Assembly: GCF_000691225.1 (NCBI RefSeq)
Contig: NZ_JMSZ01000016.1
Coordinates: forward strand, 124,001-188,000
DNA length: 64,000 nt
From: Nitrincola lacisaponensis
Lineage (GTDB): Bacteria > Pseudomonadota > Gammaproteobacteria > Pseudomonadales > Balneatricaceae
Direction: 5' to 3'
Below are positions 34,982 to 44,096 of the stretch, piece after piece. Position numbers and translations under genes: made by a program. The notes beneath the pieces were generated by a model, which worked only from the letters and a program-made list of their open reading frames with translations, did no database searches and was not told the DNA's origin. Every line of letters starts with the position of its first letter. The first letter of the stretch is position 1.

Positions 34982-36545
34982 TGTGACGACTGCCCGACGT
35001 CTGGGGCAGCAATGGCCCGGTTTGCTGAGCCTTGGACTGATTCTGTTGATCAGCCTGCTGGCTTTTGGTGCCCTGGCAGGCTGGGGGCGCAGTGATGTTG
35101 CCACCGAGCTGTGGCAAGAGCCCTGGTTTTGGCAACTGTTGCGCTTTTCGCTCTGGCAGGCACTGCTCAGTGCGCTGTTCTCAGTGGTGCTGGCTTTACC
35201 TCTGTCCCGTGCCTTGGCGCTGGATAGTGCACTGCCGGGCACCGAGCGTTTTCTGAGCTGGTGTCTGCTCTGCTTCGTCATGCCTTCCTTGATTTTGATA
35301 ACCGGTCTGGTGGCGCTGTTTGGTCGTTCAGGTCTGCTGACTCCCTGGTTGGGAGACAGTTGGCGCTTGTATGGGTTAAACGGTATTTTGCTGGCGCATG
35401 TGTTTCTCAATCTGCCGTTCGCCGTGCGGGTACTGACTTTCCAGTGGCGCTCGATCCCCCCCTCAGCCTGGAAGCTGGCGTCACAGTTGGGCATTACCGG
35501 CTGGCAACGCTTTCGGCTGGTGGAGTGGCCTGTGTTGCAGGGGGTGTTGCCTGCGGTGGCCGGATTTATTTTCCTGCTCTGTTTCAACAGCTTTGCGGTG
35601 GTGTTGGCACTGGGGGGTGGGCCTGCTGCCAGTACTCTGGAAGTGGCCATCTATCAGGCACTCAAGTATGACTTTAACCCATCTGAGGCGCTGTTTCTGG
35701 CCTGGGTTCAGCTACTCCTGGCTGGCAGTATCTACCTGTTGTTCAGTCGTTTGGGGCGGTTTCAATGGCTGGCCCCGGTTGAAGCGCCACAACAACACTG
35801 GTTGCCACGTCAGCCCATCTGGTTGATCTGGGGTGGTCGCTGCAGTTATCTGTTGATCGGATTGTTTCTGATGCTACCGGTCTGGGTGCTGGTACCGCTT
35901 GCGTTCCGGGCAGATATTGGCTTTTTGCTGCAGACCGGGTTGCCTGGCATTATAGGGCGTTCTTTATTATTGGCGTGTGGTGCCGCGCTGTTGTCGCTGC
36001 TGCTGTCCTTGTCGTTGCTGTCGCTCTGGCGTGCATTGCCGCAGGGTTTTTGGCGACAGGGGGTGGCGGCTGCGGCCTTGTATCCATTGATTGTTCCGGC
36101 GATGGTACTGTCGGTGGGGCTTTATATTCTGTTGATGCCACATCTGGACTGGCAGGTTTGGGGCTGGCTGGCCATTATGCTGATCAACGCACTGATAGCA
36201 CTGCCTTTCGCGTTTCAGCAGTTGCGCCCGGCTGTATCCAATTATCAAGCCAGCTATGCCCGACTGCTGGCAGACCTGCATCCTGGACGGTTGACTGAGT
36301 GGCGGTTGATCTATCTGCCCTATCTGCGTCCGGTCTTGCAGCGTGTGCTGGCTATCTGCTTTGTACTGGCTCTGGGGGATATGTCTGTCTTTGCAATTTT
36401 TGGCAGTGATACCTGGCGCACTTTGCCCTGGTTGATCTACAGTCTGGCGGGCAGTTATCGCGTGGCGGAAGCAGCGCTGGCCTCTCTGATGTTATTATTC
36501 CTGGCATTTGCCGTATTACGATGGCTGGAGACACGTCATGCCTGA
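34965..36545 (+). CDS. thiP: Thiamine ABC transporter permease ThiP
   Basis: The 526-residue protein has about twelve membrane helices in two permease repeats, each with an EAA-type loop (about residues 160-180 ASQLGITGWQRFRLVEWP and 430-450). ThiP is a fused double permease of about 535 residues. The GTG at 34965 overlaps thiB by 17 bases, and a second GTG at 34983 is also possible. Its end overlaps thiQ by eight bases. Confidence 0.93.
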   Translation: MLSAVNVTTARRLGQQWPGLLSLGLILLISLLAFGALAGWGRSDVATELWQEPWFWQLLRFSLWQALLSALFSVVLALPLSRALALDSALPGTERFLSWCLLCFVMPSLILITGLVALFGRSGLLTPWLGDSWRLYGLNGILLAHVFLNLPFAVRVLTFQWRSIPPSAWKLASQLGITGWQRFRLVEWPVLQGVLPAVAGFIFLLCFNSFAVVLALGGGPAASTLEVAIYQALKYDFNPSEALFLAWVQLLLAGSIYLLFSRLGRFQWLAPVEAPQQHWLPRQPIWLIWGGRCSYLLIGLFLMLPVWVLVPLAFRADIGFLLQTGLPGIIGRSLLLACGAALLSLLLSLSLLSLWRALPQGFWRQGVAAAALYPLIVPAMVLSVGLYILLMPHLDWQVWGWLAIMLINALIALPFAFQQLRPAVSNYQASYARLLADLHPGRLTEWRLIYLPYLRPVLQRVLAICFVLALGDMSVFAIFGSDTWRTLPWLIYSLAGSYRVAEAALASLMLLFLAFAVLRWLETRHA

Positions 36546-37164
36546 TTGGCAGGTTGAACTCAGGGTCAGGCAGTTGGCTGTGCGCCGTGGTGAGCTACAA
36601 CGGCAGTATGATTTTACGGTGGCATCGGGAGAGCTGCTGGTGTTGATGGGGCCGAGCGGGTCGGGCAAAAGCAGTTTGCTGGAGTGTCTCGGTGGTTTTC
36701 TTCCGGCAGATCAAGGCAGTATCTGGCTATCGGAACAGCGCCTGGACAGCCTGACACCTGAGCAACGCCCGGTATCGTCACTGTTTCAGCAATATAACCT
36801 GTTTGAACATGTGGACGTGGCGACAAATCTGCGTTTGGGATTTACGCGCGGCTCGCCGACGCCGCTGCAGTGGCAGAAGGTCGAAGCCGCCTGTGAACAA
36901 CTGGGTGTCGCGGGCCTGGAGCAGCGTTTGCCTGCAGAACTGTCGGGTGGGCAGCGTCAGCGTATTGCGCTGATTCGGACAGTGTTACGGGAGCAGCCGA
37001 TACTCTTGCTGGATGAGCCCTTCAGCGCACTGGATGAGCACTCTCGGTATCTGGCCGGTGACTGGATAGGTGAATGTCTGAAGCAGACAGGACAGTTGGC
37101 ACTGTTGGTAACACATCAGCCGCTGGATGCTGAGCGTTGGGCCGATCAGACCTTGAAGATCTGA
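36538..37164 (+). CDS. thiQ: Thiamine ABC transporter ATPase ThiQ
   Basis: The 208-residue ATPase has Walker A GPSGSGKSS (about 40-48), FQQYNLFEHVDVATNLRLG, signature LSGGQRQR and Walker B ILLLDEPFSALD. The start ATG 36538 lies inside the thiP end and gives the normal ThiQ beginning (VELRVRQLAVRRGEL); an open extension of ten codons upstream is not needed. It completes the riboswitch-controlled operon. Confidence 0.94.
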   Translation: MPDWQVELRVRQLAVRRGELQRQYDFTVASGELLVLMGPSGSGKSSLLECLGGFLPADQGSIWLSEQRLDSLTPEQRPVSSLFQQYNLFEHVDVATNLRLGFTRGSPTPLQWQKVEAACEQLGVAGLEQRLPAELSGGQRQRIALIRTVLREQPILLLDEPFSALDEHSRYLAGDWIGECLKQTGQLALLVTHQPLDAERWADQTLKI

Positions 37165-37176
37165 CCGGCCGGAGGA

Positions 37177-38895
37177 TTACTTCAGTTCTACACCAACGCC
37201 GAATTCAATACCGGCACCGTCAATACCGATCCAGAACTCGGTTTTTTCGTAGAGTTCAGCCATGTACAACAGTTCTGCTGTATCCAGGCCATCGGTATTC
37301 GGCAGCTGAGTGCTTAACTCTGCCAGAATGGCAAAAATTTCACTGCCCAGGTGTCCATAGGTCAGCAGGCCGGAACGACCATTGGTGTTCTTCAGCTCAG
37401 ACTTCAGTTGCTCAGGTGTGTCCAGGCCAACACCCAGGATAATGGATTTATCCGACATCGCGGCATGCACGCTGGGAACCTCTGGTGGAAGCAGCTGAGG
37501 ATCAACCTGCTTCACATCACCATTGCTCTGCAGATTCAGAGTGGCAATTTGCGGAACGAACATGCTGACCGCAGAAATCAGGCCCTGTGCGTTTGGTGAA
37601 GCAAAGGTCATGACGCCACTGCCACCCGGTTGCATGGGATCAGCCTGAAGACTGTCGATACGAATATTCATACCGCTCAGCGCCGGGCCGAGCATCATGG
37701 TCATGGGATGGTTGGTCAGCAGACCCAGTTCATTCCAGGCTTCATTGATACCCTGCAGTTCCGGACAGGTAAAGGGTGTGGTGCGAACCTGGCCTGCGTA
37801 TTTTTGCAAAGCACGGGTGACCGCCTGTACATCCAGAGCGATACCCAGGCTGGCAATCCCCTGACCGCTGCCCAGTCCAGGAACGGCTGTGGTGAAGGTA
37901 GTCAGATCATCGGCCAGCTCGGCACCGGTGGCCAGGCGCATGCTGCCGGTAATACGATCCGTCGACAGTTCATGAACGCCCATGACCAGTGCCGGGAACA
38001 GAGCAGTCAAACGGTCAATATCGGTACGGCACGCTTCAATGTCCAGAGTTTCCGGGCCGCCCAGCGCCATTAATGCACGGCTGGCCGGGTGTTCCGGTGC
38101 GATCACTTCACGCACTATGGCTTTGGTAGAGAAACGACCACTGCCGTAGGGGCTGTAATTGTAACGCTGCTCCAGTTGTTGCATCTCGCCACTTTGCAGC
38201 AGGCTCATGGTGGGTGGCGTGATACCGAACAGCTGTTCCAACAGTGCCTGCTCGGCGGTGCTGGGCAGCATCCCCATAATCACTTGCTCATCGCGAATGG
38301 TGATCAGGGTTTGCATCGGTGATTCAACAGAGGTGTACCAGTATTCCGTATCACCCAGTTGCGCGCGCTGCATCTCGACTGGCAGCTCTGTCAGCAGGTT
38401 TTCGAAGAAGGCCTTGAACAGCGCTTCATCATGCAGTTCCATACGCGCGGCAGGTAGCAGACCTAAACCATATATAGCGGAACGTGCATTGGGCAGCATG
38501 CCCAGTCGGTGGTAGTCCTCGACAGTGCGTACTTCATCCAGCGTTTTCAGCAGGGTGGTCATAATGTCGAGGAACTGATGCATGGCCTCGTCATCGGTCG
38601 TCTGGCGCAGCTGTTCCAGATCAGCCAGTTGGGTCTCAATGGAATCCAGGGTACCGAGCTTTTCAATCAGCAGCATCGCATCGTCTTCAGACAGACGCTC
38701 ACGACTGGCGAAAAAGTAGGGTGTATCTGCCGGAATCAGGCTCAGCAGACGATCTTCGACAACCGCCGGTGGGCTGCTGGGAGTACTGGCTTGTTCTGGT
38801 TCATCATTACTGCAACCCGTCAGCAGCAGTGTTGCGCTGAGCAAGGAGGTTGCGGCGTAGGTCGAAAATTTGAGGGCTGAGCGTTTGCTAGGCAT
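37177..38895 (-). CDS. Large lipoprotein of unknown function
   Basis: The 572-residue protein has a lipoprotein signal with lipobox LLTGC (Cys at about residue 28). An Asn/Asp/Glu-rich linker and a long mostly acidic globular region follow. No enzymatic motif was recognised. Pieces such as LIPADTPYFFASRE, VMGVHELSTDRITGSMRLA and GIASLGIALDVQ recall DUF3352-like secreted proteins, but this is uncertain. Asp at position +2 is absent (CSND), so outer-membrane sorting is expected. The start at 38895 has AGGAAG upstream. It converges on thiQ with 12 bases between. Confidence 0.7.
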   Translation of the reverse strand: MPSKRSALKFSTYAATSLLSATLLLTGCSNDEPEQASTPSSPPAVVEDRLLSLIPADTPYFFASRERLSEDDAMLLIEKLGTLDSIETQLADLEQLRQTTDDEAMHQFLDIMTTLLKTLDEVRTVEDYHRLGMLPNARSAIYGLGLLPAARMELHDEALFKAFFENLLTELPVEMQRAQLGDTEYWYTSVESPMQTLITIRDEQVIMGMLPSTAEQALLEQLFGITPPTMSLLQSGEMQQLEQRYNYSPYGSGRFSTKAIVREVIAPEHPASRALMALGGPETLDIEACRTDIDRLTALFPALVMGVHELSTDRITGSMRLATGAELADDLTTFTTAVPGLGSGQGIASLGIALDVQAVTRALQKYAGQVRTTPFTCPELQGINEAWNELGLLTNHPMTMMLGPALSGMNIRIDSLQADPMQPGGSGVMTFASPNAQGLISAVSMFVPQIATLNLQSNGDVKQVDPQLLPPEVPSVHAAMSDKSIILGVGLDTPEQLKSELKNTNGRSGLLTYGHLGSEIFAILAELSTQLPNTDGLDTAELLYMAELYEKTEFWIGIDGAGIEFGVGVELK

Positions 38896-39111
38896 GAGAG
38901 GTCTTCCTGTGATCCCTGTCCGTGGTTCAATGTAAGGCGGATAGTAAACCACCTCAGCATAAATCTGGCAATCCGATTGGCGCAGTTAAGCCGAATTTAG
39001 TTGACTTTAATGCAATATCTGACTCTGTTTTTGAGTCACTCCGTGGCTGGACAATGCATCTCTATTCAAGGATTATGCAGGCTGTTTTCCTTCAGTTAAT
39101 GGCGTGGCGTC

Positions 39112-39717
39112 ATGGCAATCCTGCTTTCAATCAGTTTCAAGTTTGTGTTTCTGTTTGCACCCTTCTTTGTGGTATCGATGTTCCTGTCGCTGACCCGCAG
39201 TGACAGCCGTCGTACGCGACAGTCGATAGCCAACCGTGCGGTGTTTGCTGCACTGTGTATCAGTCTGATCCTGTTCTTCTTTGGGGCGCAGCTGTTTGAG
39301 GTGCTGGGCATTACACTGGATTCTTTTCGTATCGGTGCAGGCATTCTGCTGTTTCTCTCCGGGGTCAGCCTGGTTCGGGATGGTGTGAGAGCCAATGCCG
39401 AAGTCCCTCAGGAGCAGCGTGATGATATTTCAGTCGTGCCTTTGGCCATTCCGACCATCATAGGGCCCGCTTCAATTGGTGCGATACTGGTATATGGTGC
39501 CGAGCTGGAAGGTATGGATCTGTTGTTTGGGGTCATCGGTCTGGTGCTGGCGCTGCTGTTTTTACTGGCCTGTTTGCACCTGGCCTCCTGGCTGGAAAAA
39601 ATCCTGGGTCGTACCGGGCTGAATGTGCTGAGTAAGGTGACAGGTCTGGTATTGGCGGCGATGGCGTCACAAATTATCCTGACCGGTATCCATGGCTTTA
39701 TGGCGAGTATGAACTGA
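39112..39717 (+). CDS. MarC-family (UPF0056) membrane protein
   Basis: The 201-residue protein has six predicted membrane helices and MarC-family features such as FAPFFVVSMFLSLTRSDS and the central PLAIPTIIGPASIGAIL. The function of this family is unknown; it is not the multiple-antibiotic-resistance protein its name suggests. Its TGA overlaps the ATG of the ProC-like gene by one base (TGATG), so the two are coupled. Confidence 0.9.
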   Translation: MAILLSISFKFVFLFAPFFVVSMFLSLTRSDSRRTRQSIANRAVFAALCISLILFFFGAQLFEVLGITLDSFRIGAGILLFLSGVSLVRDGVRANAEVPQEQRDDISVVPLAIPTIIGPASIGAILVYGAELEGMDLLFGVIGLVLALLFLLACLHLASWLEKILGRTGLNVLSKVTGLVLAAMASQIILTGIHGFMASMN

Positions 39718-40487
39718 TGAAAATCGGTGTATTGGGCGTTGGCGCACTGACGGAGGCATTGATACGCGGTGTGCAACAGTCTGCAGCACCCTTCGAATGG
39801 GTATTGTCGCCCCGTTCAGCGGAACGTGTTGCCGGATTGCGGCAGTTGCCGGGTGTACGTGTGGCGCCGGACAACACCTCAGTCGTGGCCGAGTGTCAGA
39901 CGCTGATTATTGGCGTGCGCCCGGAGCAGCTGGGCACATTGCTGGCCACAGTGCAGTTGAGAGCTGAGCATCATCTGATCAGCCTGGTTGCCGGTGTGAA
40001 GCAGTCGGAACTGGCTGATCGCTGTTATCCTGCTCAGGTGACACGCATGATGGCAAGTATTGCGGTGGCGTACCCTGGCGCCAGTGTGTTTTTTTATCCA
40101 CAGCAATCAGCGCTGTCGATTCCGTTTCAGCAAGCCGGGTATGGTGTACAAAGCTTTGCAACGGAACAGGCTTTTGAGGCATCCATGTTGAGCGTCTGCG
40201 TGAATGCCTGGTGGCTGGAACAGATTCAGGCGCTTGCGGATACACTGGTTGCGCAAACCGGCATGCAGCTGCAGGAGGCGGTGTCGTTGCTGGCAGCTGC
40301 GCAGCAGGAATCCGCTGTGTTGTTGCAGCAGCATCCCGATCGAACTCCTGCTGCATTGGCTCGTGAGATAGGCACACCGGGTACCTATACGGCGCGTGGT
40401 CTGGATTATCTCAAAGCGCAGCAGGCTGAGCAGCCCTGGGTGGAGATACTCAACCAGTTACTGGGCGAACTCAAGCCGCGCCCTTGA
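39717..40487 (+). CDS. Pyrroline-5-carboxylate reductase family protein (ProC-like)
   Basis: The 256-residue protein has an N-terminal Rossmann fold (KIGVLGVGALTEALIRG, then IIGVRPEQL). A C-terminal helical dimerisation domain follows (about 155-250) with the ProC-like GTPGTYTARGLDYL (GSPGGTT in typical enzymes). The active-site loop differs from housekeeping ProC and the protein is shorter than typical, so it may be a paralogue with another imino-acid substrate. It is coupled to the MarC-family gene. Confidence 0.8.
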   Translation: MKIGVLGVGALTEALIRGVQQSAAPFEWVLSPRSAERVAGLRQLPGVRVAPDNTSVVAECQTLIIGVRPEQLGTLLATVQLRAEHHLISLVAGVKQSELADRCYPAQVTRMMASIAVAYPGASVFFYPQQSALSIPFQQAGYGVQSFATEQAFEASMLSVCVNAWWLEQIQALADTLVAQTGMQLQEAVSLLAAAQQESAVLLQQHPDRTPAALAREIGTPGTYTARGLDYLKAQQAEQPWVEILNQLLGELKPRP

Positions 40488-40493
40488 TGCCTG

Positions 40494-41153
40494 CTACTGA
40501 AACAGGAAGTTACTGATCAGCTCTTTGCCACCTTCGGTGGCAAAGGATTCCGGATGAAACTGGATCCCCTGAATGGGATGCGTTTTATGCCGGACCCCCA
40601 TAATCTCGAACTCTCCACCCTGACGAATAACACTGTGGTTGGTGAAGGCGCTGCTGGGCAGGTCGCCAACACTGGCTGTGACTTCCAGACAGTCAGGCAG
40701 GCTCTGTGGCTCGGCAATCAGTGAGTGATAACGCATAATTTCCAGCTGATCAGGAATGTCTTTGAACATGTCCTGGCTGTTATGCTGAATCGGGCTGATC
40801 TTGCCGTGCATTGGCAGGGCTGCCTTGACGACCCTGCCACCAAACACATGCACAATACCCTGCATGCCGAGGCAGACGCCCAATAGCGGAATCTGCGGGC
40901 CCAGCTCACGAATGACCTCAGCACAGATGCCGAAATACTGCTCATCGTCGGGTGAGCCAGGTCCGGGCGAGATAATAATCCGGTCCGGGTTCAGCGCCTG
41001 GACCTGTTCCAGCGTTATCTGGTCGTTGCGTTTTACCGTGATATCAAAGTGTTGCAGCTGTCCGTGACTCTGTGCTGTCGACAGAATCTCGCCGATGTAC
41101 TGATACAGGTTGTAGGTGAACGAGTCGTAGTTATCAATAATCAGGATGTTCAT
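40494..41153 (-). CDS. trpG: Anthranilate synthase component II (glutamine amidotransferase)
   Basis: The 219-residue class I amidotransferase supplies ammonia to TrpE. The nucleophile is C94 in GVCLGMQGI, and His and Glu of the triad lie in IQFHPESFATEGG near residue 197. MNILIIDNYDSFTYNLYQYIGE is the usual family start. Its ATG overlaps the trpE stop by four bases. PabA activity in folate synthesis cannot be excluded from sequence. Confidence 0.92.
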   Translation of the reverse strand: MNILIIDNYDSFTYNLYQYIGEILSTAQSHGQLQHFDITVKRNDQITLEQVQALNPDRIIISPGPGSPDDEQYFGICAEVIRELGPQIPLLGVCLGMQGIVHVFGGRVVKAALPMHGKISPIQHNSQDMFKDIPDQLEIMRYHSLIAEPQSLPDCLEVTASVGDLPSSAFTNHSVIRQGGEFEIMGVRHKTHPIQGIQFHPESFATEGGKELISNFLFQ

Positions 41154-42550
41154 GCCTGTGACTCCTCGTCTGCCACCAGAAATGGCTCCAGCGCCTTGCG
41201 TGTTCCGGCAAACTTGCGCCGTATCTCTTCGTATTCATCTTCCGGATTGGAGTCGTAGACATTGCCACCACAGGTTTGCACATAGGCCTGATCGCCCTTG
41301 GCAAACACCGTACGAATCGGAATGGCAAAGGTACAGTCACCGTTAAAGGAAAAGTTGCCGACAGCGCCACCATAGGGGCCGCGACCGTCTGTTTCCAGCG
41401 CGTCAATAATCTTCATGGCCTCAATCTTGGGTGCTCCGGTCAGGGTGCCAGCCGGGAAGTTGCTCGCCAATGCAGAGAACATGTCTTCTTTTTCAGAGAT
41501 AATGCCGACAATTTCGCTGGAGATATGCTGTACATGGCTAAACCGCTTGATATCCATCAGACTCCGTACCTTAACGGTTCCGAAGCGTGCGACACGGCCA
41601 ATATCGTTACGATGCAAGTCAACAATCATATTGTGTTCAGCAATCTCTTTGGGATCATTCAGCAGTGCACGGGCAAGCTGAGTATCTTCCTGGGCATCTT
41701 TGCCGCGGCGTGTAGTCCCTGCCAGCGGGAAGGTTTCCATTTCTCCCTGGCGCAGACGGAACAGCAGCTCCGGACTGGCACCAATCAGCTTTTGGTCAGC
41801 AAACTTCAGGTAATACATCTGCGGGGACGGGTTGACCTCTCGCAACTGCTGATAGATGTTCAGCGTGTCACCCTTCAGGTTGAGGTACTTCTTGAAGCCC
41901 ACTTCACACTGAAAAATCTTTCCTTCAATAATGTCCTGCTTCACTTTCATTACTGCTGAGGCGTGTTCTTCACGGCTCATGGTTTCACCGGTAAAGCGAA
42001 TCTGCAGCGGGTCATTCTTCGGGCTGGGTGCCTGGATCAGTTCTGTGACCAGATCCATACGGTTTTCAGCATAGTGGAAGTAGATGATCTCGCCGGTCAT
42101 TTTGTCGAGAATCAGACCGTCCTTGTACAGACCAAAGCGGAAGGCATCGAACCAGTCACTGGTTTTCAGTTTCAGGCTGGGTTCAAAATAGCTCATGGCA
42201 TCGTAGCCAATATAGCCTGTCAGTCCCCCGGCATATTTTCGTGAAATAATATTCTGCGGCATGATTTCACGCAGCAGATAGTAGGGATTCTCACTGGTGT
42301 AATGCTCACATTCACCAGCGCGGGATTCGATGGTGAGCTGTTGGCCGTTGGCGTAGATCAGTTGCTCAGGATCAAAGCCGATAATGGAGTAGCGCGAGAT
42401 ATGGCTGTCTTCGCCCAGAGACTCCAGCATGAAGCAGACATCGAAACGTTTCTCGATTTTGCGGAATAGCTCAAAGAAATCGCAGTCCGCCGTCAGGGTC
42501 ACGTAACGGGGTTTGCGCGGTAACGTAATTTTTTCGGGTCGACGGGTCAT
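41150..42550 (-). CDS. trpE: Anthranilate synthase component I
   Basis: The 466-residue chorismate-utilising enzyme makes anthranilate with TrpG. It has the N-terminal tryptophan-binding LLES-type motif (MLESLGEDSHISRYSIIG, about residues 42-59). The C-terminal catalytic domain includes IGASPELLFRL, FPLAGTTRRGK, AEHNMIVDLHRNDIGRV and the GTLTGAPKIEAMKIID segment. It is somewhat shorter than the common 490-520-residue TrpE. In the operon trpR-trpE-trpG it is presumably repressed by TrpR and feedback-inhibited by tryptophan. Confidence 0.92.
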   Translation of the reverse strand: MTRRPEKITLPRKPRYVTLTADCDFFELFRKIEKRFDVCFMLESLGEDSHISRYSIIGFDPEQLIYANGQQLTIESRAGECEHYTSENPYYLLREIMPQNIISRKYAGGLTGYIGYDAMSYFEPSLKLKTSDWFDAFRFGLYKDGLILDKMTGEIIYFHYAENRMDLVTELIQAPSPKNDPLQIRFTGETMSREEHASAVMKVKQDIIEGKIFQCEVGFKKYLNLKGDTLNIYQQLREVNPSPQMYYLKFADQKLIGASPELLFRLRQGEMETFPLAGTTRRGKDAQEDTQLARALLNDPKEIAEHNMIVDLHRNDIGRVARFGTVKVRSLMDIKRFSHVQHISSEIVGIISEKEDMFSALASNFPAGTLTGAPKIEAMKIIDALETDGRGPYGGAVGNFSFNGDCTFAIPIRTVFAKGDQAYVQTCGGNVYDSNPEDEYEEIRRKFAGTRKALEPFLVADEESQA

Positions 42551-42559
42551 AGTGGGCTC

Positions 42560-42805
42560 TTAAAGGTCACGCTTCAGCGCACGTGCGCCGCGTGAGACAG
42601 TCGCGATTCCCACACCCAGCTCTTCAGCAATTTTGCGTTGAGGTTCGCCTGCTTGCAGCCGTTTCAGAATTTGCAGGCGCTTGGGAATCTCATGCAGTTC
42701 TGCCGGCGTCAGCAGGCTTTGCAGCAGTTGCAACAGAGCCTGACGATCCTGGGCCGCCAACAGTGTATCGAGCAATTCTTGAGTGTGAGGGTCTAATGTA
42801 TTCAT
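42560..42805 (-). CDS. trpR: Trp repressor TrpR
   Basis: The 81-residue helical repressor is shorter than the 108-residue E. coli protein. It keeps the core LLTPAELHEIPKRLQILKRLQAGEPQRKIAEELGVGIATVSRGARAL, where the helix-turn-helix is at about residues 56-76. With bound tryptophan it would block transcription. It heads the trpE-trpG operon, nine bases ahead of trpE, so the operon is autoregulated. The start codon touches the presumed operator, leaving no room for a Shine-Dalgarno site. Confidence 0.93.
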   Translation of the reverse strand: MNTLDPHTQELLDTLLAAQDRQALLQLLQSLLTPAELHEIPKRLQILKRLQAGEPQRKIAEELGVGIATVSRGARALKRDL

Positions 42806-42816
42806 GTACTAGTACA
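42805..42816 (-). promoter_or_regulatory. TrpR operator (perfect 12-bp palindrome)
   Basis: TGTACTAGTACA is its own reverse complement and contains the ACTAGT core typical of TrpR operators. It covers the last base before and the first base of the trpR ATG. Confidence 0.82.
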
Positions 42817-42841
42817 CTATCACACGCAAGGATAAAGTCAA
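42814..42841 (-). promoter_or_regulatory. Promoter of trpR-trpE-trpG
   Basis: On the - strand TTGACT (42841-42836) is a near-consensus -35. Sixteen bases later TAGTGT (42819-42814) is a weaker -10 that overlaps the operator. The start point would fall within about three bases of the trpR ATG, implying a leaderless transcript. Confidence 0.6.
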
Positions 42842-42851
42842 TTGCTGTCGA

Positions 42852-43277
42852 TCATTTGGCGAATAATTGGCCGATATCCTTGAATGCCTTGAATTCCAGG
42901 GCATTACCGCAAGGATCATAAAGAAACATGGTGGCTTGTTCGCCCACCTGACCCTGAAAACGAATATAGGGTTCGATGACAAACTGAATGCCGTGCTCTT
43001 TCAGACGCTCTGCCAGCGTTTCCCATTGAGACCATTCCAGCACGATACCAAAGTGAGGCACCGGGACATCATGGCCATCCACCGCATTGGTATGCGCCTG
43101 GGTTTGCGTGTCAGTCTTGGGATGTTCATGGATCACCAGTTGATGGCCAAAAAAGTTGAAATCGACCCAGTGTTCACTGGAGCGTCCCTCTTCCAGACCA
43201 AAAATATCAGCGTAAAAATGGCGTGCAGCCGCTAAATCATACACGGGAATCGCTAAGTGGAAAGGTGACAGACTCAT
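42852..43277 (-). CDS. VOC-family protein (glyoxalase/dioxygenase-like)
   Basis: The 141-residue protein has the paired beta-alpha-beta-beta-beta units of the vicinal-oxygen-chelate superfamily. The probable metal ligands are His in FHLAIPV (residue 7), His in VPHFGIV (about 74) and Glu in GNALEFKAF (about 131). The family includes lyases, isomerases and resistance proteins; the substrate is unknown. It is followed by the trpR promoter. Confidence 0.87.
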   Translation of the reverse strand: MSLSPFHLAIPVYDLAAARHFYADIFGLEEGRSSEHWVDFNFFGHQLVIHEHPKTDTQTQAHTNAVDGHDVPVPHFGIVLEWSQWETLAERLKEHGIQFVIEPYIRFQGQVGEQATMFLYDPCGNALEFKAFKDIGQLFAK

Positions 43278-43312
43278 GCATAGGCTCCGATCAGGTTGTG
43301 ATTCAATCGGCT

Positions 43313-44026
43313 TCAGTATAACTGACGATAGCGCTGATGGAGTATGGCAACGCGTTCGGTATAGGCCTGGGTTTCTGCAAAGGGTGGTATGCCTCCGTAA
43401 CGCTGTACGGCACCGGGTCCGGCATTATAGGCCGCTGTGGCAAGGCGTGTATCGCCATTGAAACGGTCGAGCATCCAGGACAGGTACTTCACCCCGCCAT
43501 AGATGTTCTGGCTGACATCCATGGCATTGGTGACGCCCAGATCCTCGGCCGTCGGGGGCATGAGTTGCATCAGTCCTTGCGCGCCTTTGGGTGAAATAGC
43601 CCGGGGATTGAAGGCGGATTCGGCATGAATGACAGCGCGGACCAGGGCCGGATCTACATTGAACCGACGTGCTTCACGCTCAATTTCAGCGGCGTACTGG
43701 CTGGTAAACAAACGGGTATTGTGCCAGTCAACCGAGGAGCCCGGACGACAGGCATAACAGTCAAAGCGCATGATGTCATAGCGAATGCCGGCTTCTGGCC
43801 GTTGATCGGAAAAGCTCAGGGTGCCGTTGGGAGAACGGTAACTGTAAATGGTCTGGCTGCGTGTTGCCGGGCGTGTTGGCGCGGCGGCTGTACCGACATT
43901 GGTAAACTCCACCCGCCCATCGGGATGGACAATACGACGGATACCCGAGTCAGCCAGGCTCAGGGTCGGCAAGATCAGGCTCGCTGTCAGCGTCAAGGCC
44001 ACAAGCAGGGATGATACACGGTGCAT
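43313..44026 (-). CDS. Secreted lytic transglycosylase (SLT domain)
   Basis: The 237-residue protein has a signal peptide ending near LSLADSG (about 26). An N-terminal region of about 80 residues with DUF4124-like repeats ([21 protein letters not shown]) follows, then an SLT domain (about 105-230). The catalytic Glu is in [11 protein letters not shown], followed by [13 protein letters not shown] and [12 protein letters not shown]. It cleaves peptidoglycan to 1,6-anhydro-muropeptides in the periplasm. Confidence 0.92.
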   Translation of the reverse strand: MHRVSSLLVALTLTASLILPTLSLADSGIRRIVHPDGRVEFTNVGTAAAPTRPATRSQTIYSYRSPNGTLSFSDQRPEAGIRYDIMRFDCYACRPGSSVDWHNTRLFTSQYAAEIEREARRFNVDPALVRAVIHAESAFNPRAISPKGAQGLMQLMPPTAEDLGVTNAMDVSQNIYGGVKYLSWMLDRFNGDTRLATAAYNAGPGAVQRYGGIPPFAETQAYTERVAILHQRYRQLY

Positions 44027-44096
44027 GGCGTATCCGGTTTACAGGTGAGTTAGAGACATTATGGCACAGGCCGTGGTCAGCGTTAAGACCCTGTGA

